29,290 nt of DNA, taken from positions 1 to 29,290 of IMG/VR virus record IMGVR_UViG_3300032086_001785, one strand, 5' to 3'. This DNA is from a virus. Both the position numbers and the translations under genes were made by a program. The notes under the pieces are model-generated. The model had not been told where the DNA came from, did not search any database, and was given only the letters and a program-made list of their open reading frames with translations. This document shows positions 7,124-13,715 of the stretch, piece after piece (the stretch's first letter is position 1; every line of letters begins with the position of its first letter).

Positions 7124-7836
7124 TGAATCCGTATCAGAAATTGCTAGCACGGAAGCGGTCTTGGACCCCAGTTCAGACGACCGCCGGTAAATTAAAGGAA
7201 GGCGCGGAGGAAGCTGTCTACCGTGCCCTGGCACTTCGCCAACTGGAGCTGCCCGTCGGAGAGTTCATCAACGACGCTCTACAGTCCGAGGTGCCGGAAA
7301 CGGCTCGTGAACTTTTGCTCACCAACATCAAGGACGAGGAGAACCATGACCTTGCACTGGGATACGCAGCAAGTGCGCTCGGCACAGATAGCCAAGCAGA
7401 AGCGGAAGCAGCTCGCCTCCGAAAAGCTTGGGAAGATCATCCAGACCACACCGTACTCAAAGCACTGGTGGCTGAGCGAAGCATATTCTTTGTTATCCTC
7501 CCCTTCTTCCGGTTCAACGGTGACGCTGGACTGAGAACCATCTCTGCGGACATCAGCCGTGATGAACAAGTACACGTCGCTACCAATAGCTTGGTATGTC
7601 GTGAGCTTGGCCTCACTGTTTCTCCTAGTTTGGATCGCCTCCGCAAGGCAACCATTAATTGGGTGATGCAGCCCCTGGGCAAGTCGGACGACAAGTACCT
7701 AGACAAACAGTTCTGGCTCGACCAGAGTGACAGTTTGATGTACGCAGGTAAGGCCGAAGGTCTCATCGAGACCCAACGAGCCAGGATGCCAGCGTTCTTC
7801 GAGATGTCGAACAGCGACCTGCCTAGTTACGCCTAG
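7120..7836 (+). CDS. nrdB: Ribonucleotide reductase beta subunit, divergent class I
   Basis: A 238-residue ferritin-like helical protein right after nrdA, sharing ATGATGA (start 7120 or 7123). Six candidate metal ligands fit the class I beta pattern: Glu43 (QLELP), Glu73 and His76 (EENH), Glu119 (VAERS), Glu149 and His152 (EQVH), with spacing near that of E. coli NrdB. The residue four after the first histidine, the radical tyrosine in E. coli (Tyr122), is Leu80 here; Tyr82 lies two further on. The C-terminus ends in SYA, so a tyrosine for subunit radical transfer may exist. It is shorter than usual (about 320-375). An overlooked beta subunit and a possibly new class I subclass have been reported for phage P-SSP7; this gene appears to be of that kind. 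The fold is well supported, the cofactor is not. Confidence 0.85.
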   Translation: MMNPYQKLLARKRSWTPVQTTAGKLKEGAEEAVYRALALRQLELPVGEFINDALQSEVPETARELLLTNIKDEENHDLALGYAASALGTDSQAEAEAARLRKAWEDHPDHTVLKALVAERSIFFVILPFFRFNGDAGLRTISADISRDEQVHVATNSLVCRELGLTVSPSLDRLRKATINWVMQPLGKSDDKYLDKQFWLDQSDSLMYAGKAEGLIETQRARMPAFFEMSNSDLPSYA

Positions 7837-7838
7837 CC

Positions 7839-8435
7839 ATGAAGATCCCAGATCACGACGCTAAGTTCATCGATCCAGATTTCTACTGCAATCCGAATGA
7901 TATGCAGTGGTCTGGGGTCAACAACAATTTCTGGTGGTTTGTTGCGATTGCAGTTTCTGCAGCCGCAGCAGCCGCCGATCAACGCAGACGGCAACAACAA
8001 CGAGAAGCTGAACAAGCTGCTCAACGTGCTGCACAAGAACGAGCAGAAGCTCAACGCCGTCTTGAACAAGAACAACGCCAAGCTCAAGAAGCTATTAATC
8101 AACAACGAGCTGAAAGCGAACGACAAGCTGCAGAAGAGCGGCGTGTCATGGAAGAGCAAGAGAAGATTGCTGCTGAGGTTGAGCGGCAAGCTGTGATTTC
8201 TGAAAAGGCCAGTAAAGCAATGCTTGGCCAGCAAACCATCAAAACTCAACGAGAGCAACAGATGGCTGAGAAAGAGCTCGCACAGCAAGCGCAAGTTGTT
8301 GAGCCTGACCGTCCTGCTGGCTCTACCGTTGGACAGCCTGGTGTTTCTCGGACAAAGGTTACGACTGGTAGCAGCGTCGGTGGCTACGGTTCAACCGGTC
8401 CTGGTCAAATCAACCCAACTGGTCTGAATATATGA
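7839..8435 (+). CDS. Ala/Gln-rich coiled-coil protein with N-terminal membrane segment, putative virion protein
   Basis: A 198-residue protein with three parts: a 30-residue start rich in Asp, Asn and Pro, a hydrophobic stretch FWWFVAIAVSAAAAAA (31-46) able to span a membrane, and a long Gln/Glu/Arg/Ala coiled coil (about 47-150) followed by a Gly/Pro/Ser tail ending in NPTGLNI. The gene at 8617 has the same layout and ends in SGGLNV. T7 gp7.3, a small virion protein encoded just before the portal, ends in SGGGINI, so these may be related ejection or tail-assembly proteins. The assignment rests on layout, tail motif and position. The low-complexity DNA leaves several other frames open by chance. 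Confidence 0.75.
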   Translation: MKIPDHDAKFIDPDFYCNPNDMQWSGVNNNFWWFVAIAVSAAAAAADQRRRQQQREAEQAAQRAAQERAEAQRRLEQEQRQAQEAINQQRAESERQAAEERRVMEEQEKIAAEVERQAVISEKASKAMLGQQTIKTQREQQMAEKELAQQAQVVEPDRPAGSTVGQPGVSRTKVTTGSSVGGYGSTGPGQINPTGLNI

Positions 8436-8605
8436 TTCCATATATCGATCCTGAGATCATCAAGTATTTAGAGGAGTTGTATCCCGACAAAGCTCCTGAT
8501 CTTAGTATGGAAGAGAAACAGATCTGGTTTTCTGCGGGGCAAGTCTCAGTTGTACGACATCTAAAAGATCAGTACAATCTTCAAGAGGAAACCAAGTATA
8601 ACTAA
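8432..8605 (+). CDS. Small protein, 57 residues, unknown function
   Basis: Starts with an ATG overlapping the previous stop (ATGA) and encodes MIPYIDPEIIKYLEELYPDK, then APDLSMEEKQIWFSAGQVSV and a short tail ending ETKYN. It is acidic and probably helical, with no membrane segment. The tight overlap, the lack of any other gene in 8436-8616 and natural composition support it as real. I recall similar short phage proteins with a WFxAGQxSV pattern next to portal genes, but no function. The two coiled-coil genes flank it. Confidence 0.75.
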   Translation: MIPYIDPEIIKYLEELYPDKAPDLSMEEKQIWFSAGQVSVVRHLKDQYNLQEETKYN

Positions 8606-8616
8606 CAGAGGTTACT

Positions 8617-9114
8617 ATGGCTGCTTGGCTACTCCCTGCCGCTACAACTCTACTTGCTGGTGCTAGCGCTTACTCAGGTTATCAAGCAGCGCAAGCAGCT
8701 CGATCACAAGCTGATGCAGCACGGCGTCAAGCAGCTGCTATCCGTGAGTCTTCTCTTCGTGAAGTAGAGCAACTCCAAAGAGAAGCACAACAACGAGCTC
8801 AGCAATTCCAAGCTCAACTTGAGCAAAGCAGGAAAGCCACTCAGCAACGTGCAGCTGAAGCAGCTCAAGCACAGCAAGTTGCACAACAGCAGATTGCACA
8901 GCAACGAGCTTCCTCTGCCTTGGCAATTCAACAGCAACAACTTACAGCTGCAATCCAACGACAAGCACAAGCAGCAAAAGTAGGTAAGCAAGCTCGTCGT
9001 CGAGTTGGGACACCAGCTGCGCTACGTACTAATTTGGAACTACAATCATCCCTTGCGCTTGGAAGCACTCCAGGGGTCGGATCAGAAACTCAATCTGGTG
9101 GTTTAAATGTCTAA
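8617..9114 (+). CDS. Ala/Gln-rich coiled-coil virion protein, T7 gp7.3-like
   Basis: A 165-residue protein with a hydrophobic N-terminus (AAWLLPAATTLLAGASAYSG), a Gln/Ala/Arg coiled coil (about 25-125) and a conserved-looking tail, RRVGTPAALRTN then SSLALGS and SGGLNV. A small protein just upstream of the portal ending in a Gly-rich GGxNI/V motif is the layout of T7 gp7.3, a virion protein linked to tail assembly and ejected into the cell. It has a good ribosome site, AGAGG at 8607-8611, and its end overlaps the portal start by eight bases. It looks like a paralogue of the gene at 7839. Function is inferred from position and tail motif. Confidence 0.8.
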   Translation: MAAWLLPAATTLLAGASAYSGYQAAQAARSQADAARRQAAAIRESSLREVEQLQREAQQRAQQFQAQLEQSRKATQQRAAEAAQAQQVAQQQIAQQRASSALAIQQQQLTAAIQRQAQAAKVGKQARRRVGTPAALRTNLELQSSLALGSTPGVGSETQSGGLNV

Positions 9115-10690
9115 TGCTGCGGCTCGTTACTCGGCGCTCGAGCCGGAAAAGGTTATTTATCTAGATCGCGCAATTGAGTGCAGTAAGTACACACTGCCTA
9201 CTCTGATCACTGATAACGATCGTAGTACCGGTAAGAATCTATACACGAAGATTGCTACCACCTACCAAGGACTGGGAGCTCGTGGTGTTAATAACTTAGC
9301 AAGCAAACTTCTGATTGCTTTGCTACCTCCTAACCAAGCTTTCTTTCGTCTTTCTGTAGACGATATGAAGCTCCAAAGGGAGCTAGAAAACTTTAAAGAA
9401 CTGCAGTCAGAGTTTGATCAGCAACTGGCTTTGATGGAACGCTCAGTGATGCGTGACATTGAAGAGTCAGGTGATCGTACTGCACTGTTTGAAGCGCTGA
9501 AGCACCTTATCATCGGTGGCAACGCGCTGCTCTACGTTTCTGAAAATGGTACCAGGGTATATCCACTCAAATCGTTTGTTCTTAATCGTGATCCTGAAGG
9601 AAATATCCTTGAGGTTGTTGTCCGTGAAGAGGTCAGCCCTGACGTTCTTCCCGAAGGTGTTGCGAGCAAAACAGCAGAAGGAAAGTTTGTAGATAAAACT
9701 GTTTTCCTCTACACCCACGTCAAGTGGGATTACGAAAAGGATCGCTGCATCTGGCAACAAGAGGCTTACAACAAGCCCGTTGGTAAGCAAGGTTCTGTTC
9801 CGATTGAGAAGAGCCCTTGGATTCCCCTCCGCCTTTTCCGGGTAGCCCATGAAAGTTACGGTCGTGGATACTGTGAAGAACTTCTCGGGGATCTGAAGAG
9901 CCTTGAGTACCTCAGCAAAGCAATCGTTGAAGGATCTGCAGCAGCTGCAAAGATCATCTTCCTCTGCAACCCGAACGGCACGACTCGTCCTGACGCTCTT
10001 GCTCGGGCTGCCAATGGATCAATTGTGGCAGGCAACCCAAATGATGTGGCTCCTCTGCAAATGCAGAAGCAAGCAGATCTCACGGTTGCTCTCAACACCA
10101 TTGCAAGAATCGAACAGCGTTTGAGCTTTGCGTTCTTGCTCAACAGCGCTATCCAAGCAGGTGCCTCTGGTCGTGATCGTGTGACGGCTGAAGAGATTCG
10201 GATGGTGGCTCAGGAGCTTGAGTCTGGCTTGGGTGGTATTTACAGCGTCTTAAGCATTGAGCTGCAGTTGCCCCTGGTTAACCGCAAGATGGCCATGATG
10301 GAGCGGCAGGGACGTTTACCTCGCCTTCCTAAAGATGTTGTCAAACCTCAAATCACCACCGGTCTTGACGCCCTCGGTCGTGGTAACGACAAAGCCAAGC
10401 TCATCGAATTTCTACAGACCTTGGCCCAAACAATGGGACCGGAATCTATGGCTCGGTATGTTAATAGCCGAGAGCTTATTACTCGTCTTGCTGCTGCTGA
10501 CGGTCTTGATACGTACAAACTCATCAAGAGCGAAGAACAACTTATGGCAGAAGAACAACAACAAGCTATGATGATGCAGCAACAAATGGCCGCGCAAGAT
10601 CCTAATAACGATCCTGCAAAACAGGCCGCATTAGTCAAAGCTGAAAATGACTCAATCCGGGCAGAGCAAGAAGCCGCAACCGGCGGTTGA
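9107..10690 (+). CDS. gp8: Head-tail connector / portal protein (T7 gp8-like)
   Basis: A 527-residue portal, close to T7 gp8 (536). The N-terminal third has the family pattern YTLPTLITD, then TYQGLGARGVNNLASKLLIA and LLPPNQAFFRL. The rest keeps the clip, stem and wing order seen in podovirus portals, with YGRGYCEELLGDLKSLEYLS and RDRVTAEEIRMVAQELE as the most portal-like blocks. The C-terminus is Gln/Met-rich (MAEEQQQAMMMQQQMAAQ), as in many members. The dodecameric ring sits at one capsid vertex, guides DNA packaging and anchors gp11. The ATG at 9107 lies inside the end of the preceding gene. Confidence 0.96.
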   Translation: MSNAAARYSALEPEKVIYLDRAIECSKYTLPTLITDNDRSTGKNLYTKIATTYQGLGARGVNNLASKLLIALLPPNQAFFRLSVDDMKLQRELENFKELQSEFDQQLALMERSVMRDIEESGDRTALFEALKHLIIGGNALLYVSENGTRVYPLKSFVLNRDPEGNILEVVVREEVSPDVLPEGVASKTAEGKFVDKTVFLYTHVKWDYEKDRCIWQQEAYNKPVGKQGSVPIEKSPWIPLRLFRVAHESYGRGYCEELLGDLKSLEYLSKAIVEGSAAAAKIIFLCNPNGTTRPDALARAANGSIVAGNPNDVAPLQMQKQADLTVALNTIARIEQRLSFAFLLNSAIQAGASGRDRVTAEEIRMVAQELESGLGGIYSVLSIELQLPLVNRKMAMMERQGRLPRLPKDVVKPQITTGLDALGRGNDKAKLIEFLQTLAQTMGPESMARYVNSRELITRLAAADGLDTYKLIKSEEQLMAEEQQQAMMMQQQMAAQDPNNDPAKQAALVKAENDSIRAEQEAATGG

Positions 10691-10871
10691 AGAAGTTAAA
10701 GCTGTAGAGGCTCCCGCTCCTAAAAAGAAGGAAGAGCCCAAGTCGAAGATGGATCTTCTGATCGATCGTCTTCGTGAAGAGAAGCCTCAGATTTATGAGC
10801 AATACGTGGCGGCTGCCAAGAACCGTCGGCCAGTTTGGATCTATCCTGATCTGACCGTTCGTATTGGTTGA
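10647..10871 (+). CDS. Small protein between portal and scaffold, unknown function
   Basis: A 74-residue protein whose first 14 codons overlap the portal end and whose stop overlaps the region just before the scaffold start. It has a Lys/Pro/Glu-rich N-terminal half (PAPKKKEEPKSK) and a helical C-terminal half, MDLLIDRLREEKPQIYEQYV, then RRPVWIYPDLTVRIG. It fills the gap between gp8 and gp9 exactly. No domain is recognised. It could be a minor head protein or assembly factor, but only its position suggests this. Confidence 0.72.
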   Translation: MTQSGQSKKPQPAVEEVKAVEAPAPKKKEEPKSKMDLLIDRLREEKPQIYEQYVAAAKNRRPVWIYPDLTVRIG

Positions 10872-10873
10872 TC

Positions 10874-11506
10874 ATGGAAGTCACTGCTGAAGGCGTGTTG
10901 GCTCCAGAGCAATCTGGACCTTACAGCGAGCAAGATCTGCAGGTACTTGAGGGTACTGAACAGCAGCAACAACAAGAGGAACTGATCGGTGGCAAATTCA
11001 AATCTGCCGATGACCTTCTCCAGGCTTATCAAGAACTTGAAAAGAAACTTGGAGGTCGCTCTGCTTATGAGGCAGCCGAAGAACAGTCTCAGGAAGAGGC
11101 TGCTCAAGAAGATCAAGAGTCCGAAGTTGCTGCTCTCTCTCAAGAAGAAGAGGCCACCATTATGGAAAGTATTGGTGGAGAGCAAGCCTTTTCGGCGGTT
11201 CAAGAGTGGGCTCGGGAAAATCTTGACCAAGCTGAACTCGATGCGTACAACCGTGAAGTAAACAGCGGCGACTACTACCGTGCTCGAAATGCACTGCAGT
11301 CACTGCAATATGCATATCAAGACAACGTGGGTAGTGAACCTGATTTGATTGGCGGCAAGCTGTCTGGTAACAGCAGCGATGTGTTCCGTTCCACTCAAGA
11401 AGTGATGGCTGCTATGAGCGATCCTCGCTATTTGAACGACACTGCTTATACCCAAGATGTCCAAGAGAAGCTAATTCGTAGCGACGTTCTTGGCCCTAGG
11501 GGTTAA
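10874..11506 (+). CDS. gp9: Capsid assembly scaffold (T7 gp9-like)
   Basis: A 210-residue, very acidic, Gln/Glu-rich protein in the place of T7 gp9 (307 residues), which directs procapsid assembly and leaves the head on maturation. Family features are the IGGKFKSADDLLQAYQELEK block and the C-terminal helical part with GGEQAFSAVQEWARENLDQA and SGDYYRARNALQSLQYAY. The middle (about 60-95) is low complexity, EQSQEEAAQEDQESE. An in-frame TTG two codons upstream exists, but the ATG at 10874 is the natural start, three bases after the previous stop. It is shorter than T7's protein. Confidence 0.92.
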   Translation: MEVTAEGVLAPEQSGPYSEQDLQVLEGTEQQQQQEELIGGKFKSADDLLQAYQELEKKLGGRSAYEAAEEQSQEEAAQEDQESEVAALSQEEEATIMESIGGEQAFSAVQEWARENLDQAELDAYNREVNSGDYYRARNALQSLQYAYQDNVGSEPDLIGGKLSGNSSDVFRSTQEVMAAMSDPRYLNDTAYTQDVQEKLIRSDVLGPRG

Positions 11507-11529
11507 TATCGAAATAGCGAACGTGAACA

Positions 11530-11553
11530 TTGTTGCCGCTGAGGCGATAACAA
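11530..11553 (+). other. Imperfect stem-loop in the capsid leader
   Basis: In the 88-base gap between scaffold and capsid, TTGTTGCCGC (11530-11539) pairs with GCGATAACAA (11544-11553) around a TGAG tetraloop, with one mismatch and one G-T pair. No T-run follows, so it is not a terminator. It lies 41 bases before the capsid ATG. The gap holds no strong Shine-Dalgarno and no promoter I can recognise. An RNA processing or stabilising element is possible. Confidence 0.45.
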
Positions 11554-11594
11554 CAGTGAAGACGAACGCAGCAAACTACTAACCAAACTTAGAA

Positions 11595-13007
11595 ATGCCT
11601 GACTTTGCATCTCTTAGCCGGTTGGGTAGCGTCAACAGCGTTCAGTTTAACGCTGGGTCTGCCGCCGGTAATTATGAGCGTGAAAACGCCAACTTCATGA
11701 AATTGTTCTCAGGGGAGGTGCTGACCACCTTCGCTCGAGAATCTGTGTTCAAAGACCTCACGATGAAGCGCTCGATCTCTTCGGGCAAGTCTGCATCGTT
11801 CCCCATCACTGGTCGTTTCTCTAGCCGTTACCACCGTCCTGGTGACTGGATTACCGGTCAAGGTAACAAGGGCATGATCGGCGAAAAGATCATCACCATC
11901 GATGATCTGCTTATCGCTGATGCTTCGATCTACGACCTCGACGAGGCCAAACTTCACTGGGACGTGAGGAGCATCTATTCCACGGAATTGGGCAGGGCTC
12001 TTTCGCGGGCATATGACCAGCGTATTGCTCGTACTCTTCTGACTGCTTCTGAGTCTGACGGTCGTGTGAAGGATTGGGAGTCCCGTAACTTCCAAACCGC
12101 TGGCGGTACTTTTGTTTCCGCTGCTTCTAACGTTGTTACTCTGAGCGAGAACTTTGCTACTGCTGAGCTTGGCTCTTGGGCAGTTGGTGAGGTTGTCTAC
12201 GGTGAAGATTCCGGTGCTTACGGTGTGATCACCACCGCTCCTACCAACGGCGCAGCAACCTTCGGTATCAACCCCCTGGGTTCTATCGGTACTGGTTCTA
12301 ACGCAACCTTCACCGTTGGCGAGCGTCTGTTCACCCTGAATAGCCTGCCTGGTGGTACCTCCCTGACCGGCATCGACCTCAACGCTGCGGCTGACCGCAA
12401 CGCTCGTGGCGATCTGATCGTTGAGAACCTGTTCCAAGCTTGTCAGTCCCTGGACGAAAAGGATGCTCCCAAAGAGGGTCGCGTCTGCGTTCTGAGCCCT
12501 GCGGCCTACTACGACGTTCTGGCTTCTGACCGCGCTATCAACACCGACTTCAACGGTGGTACCGGTGCTAACGGCACCTTTGCTCAGAACCGTGTTGCTT
12601 CTGTGGCTGGCTTCCGCCTCGTCACCAGCAACCACCTGGGCATCAACGCTTACACCAACGGTCAGTCTTACGTTGGTCTGAGCAACCAGTCTGCTACCAC
12701 CCGTGGTGAGCGTCCTAACTACATCAACGGTCGGGACGGTTCTGACGGTCGTGTTGCTGCTGGCTTCAACGATTACTTCCAAGACGAGCAAGGCAACACC
12801 AGCTCCATCGCCAACTGCTTCGGCCTGTGCTTCACCAAAGAAGCTGTGGGTACTGTGTCCCTCAAGGACATCTCGATGCAGATGACCGGTGCTGAGTACA
12901 AGGCCATGACTCAGAGCACCATGATGGTCGCAAGCTATGCCGTGGGTCACGGTATCCTGCGTCCTGAGTGCTGCGTCAGCCTGCTGCACGACGGCAATCC
13001 CTATTGA
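11595..13007 (+). CDS. gp10: Major capsid protein (T7 gp10-like) with extra beta-rich insert
   Basis: A 470-residue HK97-fold capsid protein, against 345 for T7 gp10A. T7-like blocks include the N-terminal RLGSVNSVQFNAG and GEVLTTFARESVFKDLTMKR, WDVRSIYSTELGRALSRAYD, EGRVCVLSPAAYYDVLA and the end, AVGTVSLKDISMQMTGAEY plus VASYAVGHGILRPEC. About 100 residues (166-265; bases 12090-12389) between the DQRIARTLL helix and the LIVENLFQACQSLDEKD helix have no counterpart in T7. They are Gly/Thr/Ala-rich, with VGEVVYGEDSGAYGVIT and TFTVGERLF, and look like a beta-strand module that could project from the shell. Codons strongly favour C, as expected for the most abundant protein. A terminator follows. 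I saw no frameshift extension comparable to T7 gp10B. Confidence 0.95.
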   Translation: MPDFASLSRLGSVNSVQFNAGSAAGNYERENANFMKLFSGEVLTTFARESVFKDLTMKRSISSGKSASFPITGRFSSRYHRPGDWITGQGNKGMIGEKIITIDDLLIADASIYDLDEAKLHWDVRSIYSTELGRALSRAYDQRIARTLLTASESDGRVKDWESRNFQTAGGTFVSAASNVVTLSENFATAELGSWAVGEVVYGEDSGAYGVITTAPTNGAATFGINPLGSIGTGSNATFTVGERLFTLNSLPGGTSLTGIDLNAAADRNARGDLIVENLFQACQSLDEKDAPKEGRVCVLSPAAYYDVLASDRAINTDFNGGTGANGTFAQNRVASVAGFRLVTSNHLGINAYTNGQSYVGLSNQSATTRGERPNYINGRDGSDGRVAAGFNDYFQDEQGNTSSIANCFGLCFTKEAVGTVSLKDISMQMTGAEYKAMTQSTMMVASYAVGHGILRPECCVSLLHDGNPY

Positions 13008-13013
13008 TAAATA

Positions 13014-13030
13014 GGTATTAGCTAATTACC
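13014..13030 (+). other. Short AT-rich inverted repeat after the capsid gene
   Basis: GGTATTAG at 13014-13021 pairs with CTAATTACC at 13022-13030 with one bulged T; its core TTAGCTAA is palindromic. As a hairpin it would need to open part of the stem for a loop. It lies just upstream of the strong terminator and may be a minor part of it or chance. Confidence 0.25.
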
Positions 13031-13038
13031 AATACAAT

Positions 13039-13067
13039 GGGGGAAGCAGAAATGTTTCCCCTTTTTT
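13039..13067 (+). terminator. Rho-independent terminator after the capsid gene
   Basis: GGGGAAGC (13040-13047) pairs with GTTTCCCC (13054-13061), eight pairs with one G-T, around a six-base loop AGAAAT, then six T (13062-13067). This is a canonical intrinsic terminator, 32 bases after the capsid stop and ten bases before gp11. T7 has its main late terminator, T-phi, at the same place after gene 10, where partial read-through sets capsid expression above the tail genes. The same use is likely here. Confidence 0.9.
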
Positions 13068-13076
13068 GTTGCGATA

Positions 13077-13715
13077 ATGGCGACTAGTAAACTCAACGCA
13101 GTTAACACGCTTCTTGCCATTATTGGCGAAGCTCCTGTAAACAGCCTCAACCCACCACTGACAGGTGATGCAAGCCTGGCAGATCAAGTTATTGATGAAG
13201 TGAGCCGAGAGGTTCAGGGTGCGGGGTGGTCTTGGAACACAATGCTTTATGACTCCATACCTCTGGACGCTTCTACAGGCCAGTCCCAACTTCCCTCCAA
13301 CACCCTGGCAGTACGGTTCAACCCTCTCTCGTACCCTAGTCAGCGGTTTGTTCTTCGTGGTCTTAGGCTTTTTGATCGCGTTAAAAATACATACGATCTT
13401 AGAACCAGCCTAGGGGTTGGGATGACTGGCAACACTAGTGACCTTGTTGCCGAGATCGTTGAAGAACTTCCTTGGGACAGCATCCCAGAAACTGGACGCC
13501 GTTACATTGTTATTCGTGCTGGACGTATCTTCTCTAACCGTGTTGTAACTTCAGCCAGCATTGAGAGCTATACGTCTGAAGATGAGGAACGTGCGCTGCA
13601 AACTCTGAAGCGTACTGAGGACATGGCTCAGAATTACAACTTCATCAGCGGTCCTGATGATATGTATGGCGGTCGTGTAATTACTAACTTTGGTCCCGAT
13701 ATTCTGAGCCGCTGA
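13077..13715 (+). CDS. gp11: Tail tubular protein A / adaptor (T7 gp11-like)
   Basis: A 212-residue tail adaptor (T7 gp11 is 196). The N-terminus, KLNAVNTLLAIIGEAPVNSL then LADQVIDEVSREVQGAGWSW, is the signature of the family, followed by PSNTLAVRFN and RGLRLFDRVKNTYDL. It forms the ring that joins the portal to the nozzle gp12. The ATG follows the capsid terminator by ten bases, with no strong ribosome site visible, and the stop overlaps the gp12 start (TGATG). Confidence 0.95.
   Translation: MATSKLNAVNTLLAIIGEAPVNSLNPPLTGDASLADQVIDEVSREVQGAGWSWNTMLYDSIPLDASTGQSQLPSNTLAVRFNPLSYPSQRFVLRGLRLFDRVKNTYDLRTSLGVGMTGNTSDLVAEIVEELPWDSIPETGRRYIVIRAGRIFSNRVVTSASIESYTSEDEERALQTLKRTEDMAQNYNFISGPDDMYGGRVITNFGPDILSR

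Noticed and set aside
7833-8294. Minus-strand and alternative plus-strand frames across the first coiled-coil gene
   Set aside because: They are open only because the CAA/GAA/GCT-rich repeats avoid stops in several frames; their products are low-complexity.
11709-12989. Long open frame of 426 codons on the minus strand opposite the capsid gene
   Set aside because: It mirrors the strongly biased codons of the capsid gene. The translation is Val/Thr/Ser-rich with no motif, and all real genes are on the + strand.
13005-13040. Possible frameshift extension of the capsid like T7 gp10B
   Set aside because: Two stops in quick succession and no slippery run near the end; the terminator follows at once.
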